47,202 nucleotides of DNA from a virus. The notes below the pieces were generated by a model. The model saw only the letters and a program-made list of their open reading frames with translations, did not search any database and was not told where the DNA came from. A program made the translations under genes and the position numbers. The DNA is taken from IMG/VR virus record IMGVR_UViG_3300025536_000021, positions 1 through 47,202 of that record; one strand, written 5' to 3'. Shown one piece after another: positions 1-5,905 of this stretch (position 1 is the stretch's first letter; every line of letters starts with the position of its first letter).

Positions 1-155
1 GGGACAGCATATTCGCAGTCAAGCTCGCACTTGGCAGCGATGCTCGCGGCATAATCTTCTGCTGTCTTGCGGTATTGGAAACGGGCCAGCAATTCGGTTC
101 CAGCGTCTCGCCAGATGCGATGAAGCATCGTGCCGTTAGTGAACTTCTCGCTCAT
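1..155 (-). CDS. Small phage protein, N-terminal part (gene crosses the contig ends)
   Basis: First 51 codons of a 76-residue protein whose remainder lies at 46999-47202. The ATG at 155 begins MSEKFTNGT, and after the 126-bp end repeat the same frame continues in the right-hand copy, so the gene is intact only on a circular molecule. I recognise no family. The product is small and soluble, with two cysteines in an AAKCELDCEYAV stretch. It belongs to the leftward operon and overlaps the next gene (220 aa, 47002-46340) by an ATGA-type overlap. Confidence 0.75.
   Translation of the reverse strand, partial: MSEKFTNGTMLHRIWRDAGTELLARFQYRKTAEDYAASIAAKCELDCEYAV
3..128. repeat. Terminal direct repeat, left copy (126 bp)
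   Basis: Identical to 47077-47202. Base 2 differs (G versus A at 47076), so the exact match starts at base 3. The length fits the overlap left by a k-mer assembler on a circular molecule, and an open reading frame passes through the join without a break. A true short terminal redundancy is possible but less likely. Confidence 0.9.
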
Positions 156-158
156 CAC

Positions 159-266
159 CTAGTCCTTTGCAGACTTGCCTTTAGTTAGTAGCCCCGATCC
201 GCCGCAGTACCGACAGACCGGGGCTTGTGGGTCGATTCCAATTCTCAGTGAGTTACTCGCGTTCCT
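159..266 (-). other. In-frame 35-codon extension after an amber stop (CxxC peptide)
   Basis: Directly after the TAG that ends the 90-aa gene (267-539), the same frame stays open for 35 codons to a second TAG. It encodes a protein-like sequence with PVCRYCGGSG, a zinc-knuckle style CxxC. No ATG, GTG or TTG exists in this stretch; only CTG or ATT could start it. It may be an amber-readthrough tail, a separate gene with a rare start, or a remnant of a gene that lost its start. The next gene starts at 155. Confidence 0.35.
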
Positions 267-539
267 CTATTTTATCGCGTCGGCGGATTGCTCAAGTGAC
301 GCGAACTCTCCGGGTTTGTCCCGGCCCACTTCCGACTTGGCATCGCGAAGCTCTTCCTCCAGTTCTCCAATGCGGCGGTACAAACTGGAGTTCTCAAATT
401 CCCGCGCTTTAAGTCTGTGATGCAGAGATTCATTCGCTGACTGTAGTCTTGTGTTTTCCTCGCGCTGATCTGGCCAGGGTGGCAGCTCTGGATTGAGCCT
501 TGCTTCAATACGAGCAAGCGTTTCGTCGTGGTCGGTCAT
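267..539 (-). CDS. Coiled-coil phage protein, 90 aa
   Basis: Unknown function. The sequence is highly charged and heptad-like from about residue 25 to 75 (RLQSANESLHHRLKAREF, then IGELEEELRDAKSEV), predicting a long coiled coil. The ATG at 539 overlaps the stop of the preceding gene (536) by the usual ATGA pattern, which supports this start. It ends in TAG followed by an open in-frame extension (159-266). Leftward operon member. Confidence 0.75.
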   Translation of the reverse strand: MTDHDETLARIEARLNPELPPWPDQREENTRLQSANESLHHRLKAREFENSSLYRRIGELEEELRDAKSEVGRDKPGEFASLEQSADAIK

Positions 540-805
540 GACTTTGCACCGTAGGTAGTGATGTACTCCTTGGCCTCATCCTTGGTCACAAATTTGCCGT
601 CCCAATCGAGGAAGATTGTTCCCTCCAGTTGGTTGATTAGTTCGCAGAGGATTTGCTTGCGGTCGGCGTCAGGACGGTCAGTGGCGCATGACGACGGCAC
701 ACCGTCTTCAAAATAGCGGGCCATTATCGCCTGAGATTTTTCGCTCAGGTTGTCCCAGCCCTTGACCGTTCCCCACTTCAGCGTAAGCTTTTCCTTCTCG
801 TTCAT
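536..805 (-). CDS. Hypothetical phage protein, 89 aa
   Basis: Not recognised. A small soluble protein, acidic in its C-terminal half, with a central DRPDADRKQI segment and a C-terminal FVTKDEAKEYITTYG helix. Start and stop overlap both neighbours by 4 bases (802-805 and 536-539), so it is translated in a tightly coupled leftward operon. Confidence 0.75.
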   Translation of the reverse strand: MNEKEKLTLKWGTVKGWDNLSEKSQAIMARYFEDGVPSSCATDRPDADRKQILCELINQLEGTIFLDWDGKFVTKDEAKEYITTYGAKS

Positions 806-1200
806 GACCTACCCCTATGTGCCTCGATCACCCTCAACATTGCTTCGTCATCGCCACGCGCGTTCCACAATGCTGTTGCAAGCTCTAGACAGTTGATGCC
901 GTGTTTCATGAAGTGTGCGAACTCTTGTCTCGATCCAAGGCGTTCGATCTGATTGTGCTCGTCTCGCGTGATCGGGATGGCATAGCGATCGGTAGCTTTA
1001 AGTCCGATGCCGCGCTCTCTTCCGGCCGCTCCACATTTTAAGTGATGTGGATCGCAAGGGCGCAACCCGCTGATGCAGGATGGCATCCGCCTAATCGCAG
1101 CTAGATATTCAGGACTCATCCCCGGACGCTTAGAGGCTGCGTTGGGCTCTTTGCGTTTGGGAGCCTTGGGAGGTTTGAAGAATGTGCGGACCTCAGTCAT
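802..1200 (-). CDS. DUF968/Ref-like HNH-type nuclease
   Basis: 132 aa from the ATG at 1200 (MTEVRTFFKPP), chosen because it overlaps the stop of the upstream gene as ATGA; longer starts lie inside that gene. The pattern is CISGLRPCDPHHLKC (paired cysteines and a double histidine), then RGIGLKATDRYAIPI and TRDEHNQIERLGSRQEFAHF, then HGINCLELATALW. I associate this arrangement with the DUF968 and P1 Ref families, metal-binding nucleases linked to phage recombination. The family call rests on motif memory. A role in phage recombination or repair is inferred. Confidence 0.7.
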   Translation of the reverse strand: MTEVRTFFKPPKAPKRKEPNAASKRPGMSPEYLAAIRRMPSCISGLRPCDPHHLKCGAAGRERGIGLKATDRYAIPITRDEHNQIERLGSRQEFAHFMKHGINCLELATALWNARGDDEAMLRVIEAHRGRS

Positions 1201-1526
1201 ACAATCTTTCCCATTACCCGCTGGTTTGCCTGCTCGCTTCTCCACGCCTCGATCTTCGCCTGCGCTGCCGCCAGCAGAAACCTATGGCGCTCGTCCATCT
1301 CGATTGCCGTCCGCATAGCATCAAGGTGCTTGGTGTAGTCGGGGTGAGCGTAGGCGAACCTCTCTTGAGCGCCGACTGCGCCTTCGTTGCTAATTCCCAT
1401 GAGAGATGCCTTCACCACCTTGCGGTATTCTTCCATGTAGATTCGATTGGCCCGCGCTTGCGCTGCCGGCGTGGCGTTGTCGCGCAGGTAGTCGAGCGCC
1501 TTGTCTATTTCTTCGTCAGAGATCAC
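1197..1526 (-). CDS. Hypothetical phage protein, 109 aa
   Basis: Predominantly helical (ISDEEIDKALDYLRDNATPAAQARANRIYMEEYRKVVKASLM, quoted in pieces: EEIDKALDYLRD then RANRIYMEEYRKVV). It resembles small phage proteins of recombination clusters whose biochemical role is unknown to me. It sits between the 118-aa conserved gene and the Ref-like nuclease, overlapping both by 4 bases, so a shared role in DNA recombination is possible by context only. Confidence 0.75.
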   Translation of the reverse strand: MISDEEIDKALDYLRDNATPAAQARANRIYMEEYRKVVKASLMGISNEGAVGAQERFAYAHPDYTKHLDAMRTAIEMDERHRFLLAAAQAKIEAWRSEQANQRVMGKIV

Positions 1527-1879
1527 TGCCAGCTCATCTCGAATGGGATCTCGTCATCCAACGCTGCTGCCATCGGAATGCGGACACGGATGCAGTCCAC
1601 TAGCTTGCCCTGGAACTCGGTTTTAGTCGGGTAGAGGATGATTTCCTTTCCTGACCAATCGTCCGAGTCCTTCCCGTAGCTCTCCGCGATCATGCGGGCG
1701 TTGGTCTTGTTTAAAGCCAGGCCCTTGTCCTTGCCTTTGAAGTAGACGACGAGCTTGTGATTTTCGCCGACTTCCTCGACCTTGCTCTCGTCAATGGCGA
1801 GTTTGATTTCTCTTCCCTTGAGGTCTGGTGCGGAAAGCCACTTGGAATCTGACTGGTACACTTCATCTACGTTTGCCAT
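1523..1879 (-). CDS. Conserved phage protein of recombination clusters, 118 aa
   Basis: Characteristic block DWSGKEIILYPTKTEFQGK followed by VDCIRVRIP, which I recall in many phage hypothetical proteins near recombination or ssDNA-binding genes. Alternating hydrophobic strands (REIKLAID, HKLVVYFKG, EIILYPT) suggest a small beta-barrel. It starts at ATG 1879, five bases after the preceding gene. Function unknown; nucleic-acid binding is only a guess. Confidence 0.75.
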   Translation of the reverse strand: MANVDEVYQSDSKWLSAPDLKGREIKLAIDESKVEEVGENHKLVVYFKGKDKGLALNKTNARMIAESYGKDSDDWSGKEIILYPTKTEFQGKLVDCIRVRIPMAAALDDEIPFEMSWQ

Positions 1880-1883
1880 TGTG

Positions 1884-2228
1884 CTAATCTCCTCTCAGTT
1901 CGGTCATTCGGGTTTGGAAGGTTTCGTTCAAAGGTTCGATCCACGTCGGCGGAAGAACGGCAATTCGATTTGAACTCTCGATCTGCCAGCGACGAAGATC
2001 ATCAACAGACTCACACGCTTTGATCTCGGCAATGAGTCTCTCCCAGTCACCATCCTGCCGAGCCCGGTAAGCAGACTTTCGACCTTGAAGGATTCCTGAA
2101 AGCTTCAAGGCAATCGCGCACTCATCAAGAAGTGCAATGGCTCGATCCCGATAGCCAGTCTCGTTAAGCTGGATGAAGCTGTCCTTGATCGACTGCTCTA
2201 GAACTGCGGGATCGTCATTCGGCTGCAT
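1884..2228 (-). CDS. Hypothetical phage protein, 114 aa
   Basis: Helical, with two similar-looking segments (YRDRAIALLDECAIALK and WERLIAEIKACESVDDLRRW). No family recognised. The ATG at 2228 lies inside the end of the preceding 58-aa gene (stop at 2215), a 14-base overlap in a different frame. Leftward operon member. Confidence 0.7.
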   Translation of the reverse strand: MQPNDDPAVLEQSIKDSFIQLNETGYRDRAIALLDECAIALKLSGILQGRKSAYRARQDGDWERLIAEIKACESVDDLRRWQIESSNRIAVLPPTWIEPLNETFQTRMTELRGD

Positions 2229-2391
2229 CGCTCACCTGCATTTGAGAATGCCCAGCTGCATAAGCCTTGCATTCCTCTAGAGCCTCATACTTCGCGTGAT
2301 ACGGAGCGAGTTGGCAGAGGTCTTTGAACTCCTCTACCCAGCGATAGAGTCTCTCTTCAATGAGTTGGGCTCTTGATCCGGGTTCGGTCAT
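2215..2391 (-). CDS. Small hypothetical protein, 58 aa
   Basis: The ATG at 2391 overlaps the stop of the signal-peptide protein upstream (ATGA), and the frame fills the otherwise empty gap. The product begins MTEPGSRAQLIEERLYRWVEEF and continues as an amphipathic helix (YEALEECKAYAAGH). No family recognised. Start/stop coupling on both sides is the main support. Confidence 0.7.
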   Translation of the reverse strand: MTEPGSRAQLIEERLYRWVEEFKDLCQLAPYHAKYEALEECKAYAAGHSQMQVSDAAE

Positions 2392-2666
2392 GGCGTTTCA
2401 CTCTTATCGCAAGGTCGCATCAGAGCGAGAGCCTCCCAAAATCTGCGCGCAGCTAAATCTGGAGTGTAGTTCTTGCCATAGGTTGCTGTGTTCTTTTCCG
2501 GGTTGATTTCGATCAGCATTTCTCCGTTTTTGTCGTAGATGACAAAGGTCCAATCATCGCTGATCGTGGCAATGGCAAAATTTCCTTTTTCCCAATCCAT
2601 GCCTTCCTCCGAGTGAACTGCCCCAGTCATCCAAGCTGACACAATAAGAGCGAGAAAGAATTTCAT
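2388..2666 (-). CDS. Small exported protein with signal peptide
   Basis: 92 aa from ATG 2666, chosen over an upstream ATG because it opens directly on a Sec-type signal: MKFFLALIVSAWMTGAVHS, with probable cleavage after VHS. The mature part (EEGMDWEKGNFAIATISDD...) contains a short beta-rich domain. A secreted or periplasmic protein in the early/lysogenic operon is a candidate for superinfection exclusion or host-surface change, but that is inference. It overlaps the downstream 58-aa gene by ATGA. Confidence 0.7.
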   Translation of the reverse strand: MKFFLALIVSAWMTGAVHSEEGMDWEKGNFAIATISDDWTFVIYDKNGEMLIEINPEKNTATYGKNYTPDLAARRFWEALALMRPCDKSETP

Positions 2667-2667
2667 C

Positions 2668-3126
2668 TCAATGCACTCCGCTCCCATTGGCTTGTTGAAG
2701 ACGTTTCAGGAGAGAGGGGTTGGGGAGGCTAGGCATTTTGCTAGCTCGGGGTTCCGCGTGCTCGGGCGCATCGCTAATCTCTTGCGAGGTTCGCGTTGCC
2801 GTCCCGCGCGTTCCGAACGGCTGGGATTTCCCATTACCTTCTGACCGTGCCCGTCCTTCCGGGCCGCTCCCCATAAGCTCTGTGGTATTCCCTTCCTGCT
2901 TCTTTAAATCCTCCGATCCATGTCCGAGCGCACGGAAGAAGCATTGATAGTTGGCTATTAGAGTTGCTTGTCGCTGGATGATCTTGTCCTGCTGTCCAAT
3001 TCTGGCTCTGTTTTCCATAATTGCGCCGGCTTGTTTTGCTATGCGTTCCTCTTGCTTCTCGCATTGAACGAGGAGCGAATCTCTTTCGGTTTCCAGTGCG
3101 GCAATGGCGTCGGAGAGTTTGGTCAC
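2668..3126 (-). CDS. Coiled-coil protein with disordered tail, 152 aa
   Basis: Residues 1-60 form an evident coiled coil (AIAALETERDSLLVQCEKQEE...). Residues 70-152 are low-complexity, rich in Gly, Ser, Pro and Arg, and look disordered. No family recognised. It starts one base after the stop of the zinc-finger gene upstream and ends one base before the start of the exported protein. Confidence 0.65.
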   Translation of the reverse strand: MTKLSDAIAALETERDSLLVQCEKQEERIAKQAGAIMENRARIGQQDKIIQRQATLIANYQCFFRALGHGSEDLKKQEGNTTELMGSGPEGRARSEGNGKSQPFGTRGTATRTSQEISDAPEHAEPRASKMPSLPNPSLLKRLQQANGSGVH

Positions 3127-3127
3127 G

Positions 3128-3364
3128 TCAGCTTCCCCGTTTCGTGTAGTCGTCCAACACGCCCAATTTCACGCAACGCTGACAGATGAGACCTTGTGAG
3201 CCATCCACGTCCTTGACGTATTCTCGGATGTCATCCGACGCGCGGTCGTGGCCGCAGAAATCGCACTCGTATGTCGCCGGCCCATAAGGATCCGGTCCAA
3301 GCCAATCTTCTTCGAGCTTGGTGCAATTCTCTCCGGTGAGGATTGTCGGGTAGTGCTTGGTCAT
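3128..3364 (-). CDS. Zinc-ribbon protein, 78 aa
   Basis: Contains ECDFCGHDR at about residues 34-42 and LICQRCVKLG at about 59-68, a CxxC...CxxC arrangement that would bind one zinc ion. Such small zinc ribbons are common in phage early regions and often act as host-interaction or transcription factors, but nothing here specifies a target. Leftward operon. Confidence 0.75.
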   Translation of the reverse strand: MTKHYPTILTGENCTKLEEDWLGPDPYGPATYECDFCGHDRASDDIREYVKDVDGSQGLICQRCVKLGVLDDYTKRGS

Positions 3365-3455
3365 CTTCTCTTTCCTCGTTTCCCCCCATCCCGACAGCCA
3401 CGAGAGGACTGCCGGGACTTTGGAGGGAGATTCTTTCGGTGATACGCACTGCGTA

Positions 3456-3584
3456 CTAGGCTAGGCAAAAGTCAGAAATGGCTTTCAAGGGGAGGCCGGG
3501 CGCGTATGCATGCAGTGCCCAGTCCCGGCAGGGCGTCAGACCGCTGATCTCGGTTCCACATGCGCGACTCCCCATGAAAACCAT
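3456..3584 (-). CDS. Possible 42-aa protein
   Basis: Frame opening at ATG 3584, whose A is the last base of the TGA ending the upstream gene (TGATG coupling). The sequence (MVFMGSRACGTEISGL...) is not clearly protein-like and has no family. It is listed because it fills a 220-bp gap in a dense operon and has coupled start context. The remaining 3365-3455 contains nothing I can assign. Confidence 0.35.
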   Translation of the reverse strand: MVFMGSRACGTEISGLTPCRDWALHAYAPGLPLKAISDFCLA

Positions 3585-3778
3585 CACTGCTCGTCCGTCA
3601 AAACAACGCCACGCTCTTGGAGATACTTGATGCTCGCTTTGGCGCGAGGGATGAACCAATGCCAGTGGGGCCGCGTTACGCCGTCCGCAAATTCGTGCGG
3701 CTCATCTGCGGAAGACTTGTCTCGGTTAGGATCACACTCGATCCACATGCGGGCGAAAGTCTCGATCAGTTTCTCCAT
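3584..3778 (-). CDS. Hypothetical protein, 64 aa
   Basis: Small soluble protein with an N-terminal helix (MEKLIETFARMWIECDPNRDK), a central HWHWFIPRAKASIKYL segment and a C-terminal LTDEQ. Not recognised. It is the second gene of the pL transcript, 47 bases after the HTPGPW-type gene. Confidence 0.65.
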   Translation of the reverse strand: MEKLIETFARMWIECDPNRDKSSADEPHEFADGVTRPHWHWFIPRAKASIKYLQERGVVLTDEQ

Positions 3779-3825
3779 CTTCCTTCTCCATCAAACTTGT
3801 TTGCCCCGGTATGTGAGAACGGGGG

Positions 3826-4101
3826 TTAGGTGGATTCAGCTTTCGCGATTGCGTTCGCGATCTTGTTTGCAATTACGCTTGGAGCTTTGTAGTCCAACCA
3901 CGATTGCGCATCTTTCAGCGCTTCCAGAAGATTGGGGGCGGCGGCGATCAGAGTTGCATCGGCCTCTTTCTGACCCAGAGGCTTGTCCGCTTTTTGAGTC
4001 ACTCTGGCGACGACAAGGCCTGACGGCTCCGAAACAATTCGCATACCGTTCACGCCCGCGATCGATCGCTGCGTGATCCAAGGCCCAGGTGTGTGTGCCA
4101 T
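3826..4101 (-). CDS. HTPGPW-type phage protein
   Basis: Opens MAHTPGPW and contains EADATLIAAAPNLLEALKDAQSWL, the signature of a very common small phage family of unknown function that is usually found in early regions. 91 aa, near the usual length. First gene of the leftward transcript, about 250 bases downstream of the promoter. The start at 4101 is fixed by the conserved N-terminus. Confidence 0.85.
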   Translation of the reverse strand: MAHTPGPWITQRSIAGVNGMRIVSEPSGLVVARVTQKADKPLGQKEADATLIAAAPNLLEALKDAQSWLDYKAPSVIANKIANAIAKAEST

Positions 4102-4353
4102 CGTTCTATCTCCAATCTCGCTCCCCCAGAGGGGGTAAAAAGCAGGCCGGAAGCTCAGATCGGCTTTCGCTTCTTCGTGTTCTCCCGGCCTTAGTCTAGG
4201 GAGGGACGCCCTATGGGTTCAGTTGGCACTTGCCCCAAAGGGACAGCATCTTAGTCAAGTGCGGGGACGCTGCTTCCCGCTGCCCGAACGGGCGGAAAGT
4301 CATTGGCTGGTGGCATATTCCTCAGACACCGCCCATCCGAAAACTGAGCGTGA
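4102..4353 (-). other. Structured leader of the leftward transcript
   Basis: About 250 bases between the leftward promoter and the first gene, with no reading frame I can support. It holds several short perfect hairpins: 7-bp arms GCACTTG at 4226-4232 and CAAGTGC at 4256-4262, the GCCCGAACGGGC palindrome at 4282-4293, and GGCCGG/CCGGCC arms near 4143-4192. None has a T-run, so they are not obvious terminators. An attenuation or antitermination leader is possible. Confidence 0.45.
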
Positions 4354-4372
4354 CCGTACTTATAAGGTACGG
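4354..4372. promoter_or_regulatory. Operator O1
   Basis: 19-bp imperfect palindrome CCGTACTTATAAGGTACGG with perfect 6-bp outer arms CCGTAC/GTACGG, covering the -10 box of the leftward promoter. Arms are identical to those of the site at 4767-4785. Probable binding site of the XRE repressor encoded next to it. Confidence 0.75.
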
Positions 4373-4387
4373 ATGGGGGCACGTCAA
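4359..4387 (-). promoter_or_regulatory. Leftward early promoter (pL)
   Basis: On the minus strand: -35 TTGACG (4387-4382), 17-bp spacer, -10 TATAAG (4364-4359), close to the sigma-70 consensus. It reads into the HTPGPW gene and the long leftward operon. An operator palindrome (4354-4372) covers the -10 box and a second (4394-4412) lies just upstream of the -35, so the promoter should be off when repressor is bound. Confidence 0.75.
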
Positions 4388-4393
4388 TAGAAA

Positions 4394-4412
4394 TCGTAAT
4401 TACGAGGTACGA
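4394..4412. promoter_or_regulatory. Operator O2
   Basis: 19-bp site TCGTAATTACGAGGTACGA, 14 of 19 positions equal to O1 when aligned without gaps. It lies inside an 8-bp perfect inverted repeat AAATCGTA (4391-4398) / TACGATTT (4408-4415). It sits upstream of the -35 of the leftward promoter, with centres 40 bp apart from O1, about four helical turns, which would permit cooperative binding on one face. Confidence 0.7.
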
Positions 4413-4446
4413 TTTTTGTTAACAGGGGGATAGGTGCTAGGAGGGC

Positions 4447-4698
4447 CTAGGAAGCCCGCTGAGGGGCATTAGCCGCGTCGGGCAGTAGATCGTTCGGCGT
4501 AATGCTCAAGTCCTCACACAGCCTCACGAGCGTCTCAAAATTGGGTTCTGTCTCGCCCCGCTCATATTTCCTGTAGGCGTGGGGATCGAGGCCCATCTTA
4601 TTAGCGAAGGCCTGCGCCGATTTATATTTCCGTGCCCGAGCGGCCCGGAGCTGCTTGGCGAACTTACTCATTATCTGTTGATGCCGCGTGTACGCCAT
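4447..4698 (-). CDS. XRE-family phage repressor (single HTH domain)
   Basis: 83 aa; an internal ATG at 4671 (MSKFAKQLRAARARK) is an alternative start. Residues about 13-70 form a Cro/CI helix-turn-helix: QAFANKMGLDPHAYRKYERGETEPNFETLVRLCEDLSITPNDLL. There is no C-terminal oligomerisation or peptidase domain, so it is not a LexA-type cleavable repressor. Operators O1/O2 lie on its 3-prime side and O3 on its 5-prime side, so it probably controls both the early promoter and itself. Alternatively it is a Cro-like protein. Confidence 0.85.
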   Translation of the reverse strand: MAYTRHQQIMSKFAKQLRAARARKYKSAQAFANKMGLDPHAYRKYERGETEPNFETLVRLCEDLSITPNDLLPDAANAPQRAS

Positions 4699-4766
4699 GG
4701 CCCTAGGATAGGGCCGGTCAGCATGATTTCGTTAGTAAGACCTAAGTCCGTGAAATTCATGCTTGA

Positions 4767-4806
4767 CCGTACCCCGAAAGTACGGTACTTGTCAATTACT
4801 TTCGGG
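4767..4806. promoter_or_regulatory. Operator O3 and repressor promoter region
   Basis: CCGTACCCCGAAAGTACGG (4767-4785) has the same 6-bp arms and 19-bp length as O1. It overlaps a second perfect inverted repeat, CCCGAAAGTA (4773-4782) / TACTTTCGGG (4797-4806). On the minus strand TTGACA (4795-4790) is followed after 18 bp by TACGGT, a plausible promoter for the repressor whose -10 falls in the operator. On the plus strand TTGACC (4763-4768) precedes TACTTG (4786-4791) by 17 bp, a weaker rightward promoter. Confidence 0.65.
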
Positions 4807-4819
4807 AAACGGCTAGATG

Positions 4820-5209
4820 CTAAGTCACGAGACGCAACGGATTGAGCTTCTTAAACTCCACCGCGAGCGCGGCGGCTTCTTCTCCGTTCATCTCAACCGC
4901 TCTGGCAAGCGGTATGACAAGCCTAGCCTTCAGCACGAGCACGCCACCCTCTTTGGCGTAGAGGTAGCTTCTCATCCATCCAGGCTCAGGAAATTCGAGC
5001 TTCCCAAGCTTGGTAACGAATGTGTCTTCAATCGGCAAAAGCTCCACAAGCTTGGCCTGTTGCATTGCTGCCCCCGCATCGTTGGTATTGGCGATTGCCC
5101 CCAATCGCACTGCCATAAAACTGCCATAAATCGGCGCGGGCAACTCAAATCGTACGCAACCGCACAATCCGTGGGCAGACTGTTGCTGCAGCGCAACATG
5201 CTCAGCCAT
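4820..5209 (-). CDS. Hypothetical protein of the immunity region, 129 aa
   Basis: Starts at ATG 5209 (MAEHVALQQQ); a TTG at 5224 is less likely. The middle and C-terminal parts read as a folded protein (FEFPEPGW-like segment, SYLYAKEGGVLVLKARLVIPLARAV, EEAAALAVEFKKLNP), but I recognise no family. It is transcribed toward the repressor and ends just upstream of operator O3. A rightward transcript from O3 would be antisense to it. Confidence 0.6.
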   Translation of the reverse strand: MAEHVALQQQSAHGLCGCVRFELPAPIYGSFMAVRLGAIANTNDAGAAMQQAKLVELLPIEDTFVTKLGKLEFPEPGWMRSYLYAKEGGVLVLKARLVIPLARAVEMNGEEAAALAVEFKKLNPLRLVT

Positions 5210-5220
5210 CGGATTAACTC

Positions 5221-5394
5221 TCAAGCCGCAGCCAACATTTGGGCTTCAACATGCTGAAGCCCCTGCCGCGCCAAATACCACCTGGCGAAATCAGGGTTGT
5301 CGGCCAACAGCCTGGGAACCTCTTCATCCGGGATTTGCCCGGACTGAATGAGCAGCCAGAACGTCTCGTATTCATGCGGTTGTATCCCGCTCAT
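5221..5394 (-). CDS. Small hypothetical protein, 57 aa
   Basis: ATG 5394, beginning MSGIQPHEYETFWLLIQSGQ, then PDEEVPRLLADNPDFARWY, then a C-terminal amphipathic helix. Protein-like throughout, but no family recognised. Its ATG is only 26 bp from the divergent ATG at 5421, so any promoter for the rightward unit must lie inside coding sequence or further left. It ends 11 bases before the next leftward gene. Confidence 0.65.
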   Translation of the reverse strand: MSGIQPHEYETFWLLIQSGQIPDEEVPRLLADNPDFARWYLARQGLQHVEAQMLAAA

Positions 5395-5420
5395 TCGTAC
5401 AGCTTAACAGAGGTTGGGTC

Positions 5421-5624
5421 ATGAGCGAATGGCAACCGATTGAGACGGCGCCGAAAGATGGGACGCGCATTTTGGTTTGGCCGAGGAGAATGCAACACAC
5501 CGGAGAGCTCCGACACACGATTGTTAGGTGGTTCGTCCCCAAGAGGGGGAATCCTTTCTGGATTGGTTCTGATGGCTCGTGCAAGCCCACTCACTGGATG
5601 CATCTCCCGGAGCCGCCCAAGTGA
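5421..5624 (+). CDS. DUF551-type phage protein
   Basis: 67 aa with the family signature WQPIETAPKDGTRILVW near the start, a second block VRWFVPKRGNPFWIG, and THWMHLPEPP at the end. DUF551 proteins are small phage-encoded proteins of unknown function. First gene of the rightward unit. A GAGG Shine-Dalgarno lies 8 bases before the ATG. Confidence 0.88.
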   Translation: MSEWQPIETAPKDGTRILVWPRRMQHTGELRHTIVRWFVPKRGNPFWIGSDGSCKPTHWMHLPEPPK

Positions 5625-5758
5625 CACACCACGCCTTCGGCAATCTCCTGGTTGTCCTTGCTTTGCTCGTTGGAACGGTTCTCGCGTTCACGCTGCACAG
5701 CGCATTCAAGAACGATGTTGAGTTCGACCGGAGTCAGTTCGCACCTGAGCACAGGTAA
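5621..5758 (+). CDS. Small single-pass membrane protein, 45 aa
   Basis: GTG start at 5621 overlapping the TGA of the DUF551 gene (GTGA). One transmembrane helix near the N-terminus (NLLVVLALLVGTVLAFTL), followed by a charged tail (FKNDVEFDRSQFAPEHR). No family recognised. The coupling and clear membrane segment support it despite its size. Confidence 0.65.
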   Translation: MTHHAFGNLLVVLALLVGTVLAFTLHSAFKNDVEFDRSQFAPEHR

Positions 5759-5792
5759 CAGCATTCAAGTTTCGCCTCCGAGTTAGTGGGGG

Positions 5793-5881
5793 AGGTCTCC
5801 AGGCGCCGATGCGGTAACTATCAAGGCAGCCTGGAGACCTGAGTTTCGCTGCGGGTCGGGGGGCATCCCGTAGCGACCCGC
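5793..5881. repeat. Two tandem inverted repeats in the 5759-5905 gap
   Basis: The first is a perfect 12-bp inverted repeat, AGGTCTCCAGGC (5793-5804) with GCCTGGAGACCT (5829-5840). The second has 7-bp arms GCGGGTC (5851-5857) and GACCCGC (5875-5881). Neither is followed by a T-run on either strand. They could be RNA hairpins controlling the downstream regulator gene, or a protein-binding site. The gap holds no gene. Confidence 0.6.
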
Positions 5882-5905
5882 AATTTGTAACCAGTGGAGT
5901 CAGCG

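Noticed and set aside
4817-5257. 146-codon rightward frame opposite the immunity genes
   Set aside because: His/Cys/Arg/Ser-rich composition typical of a shadow frame; the opposite strand has two better genes that meet end to end.
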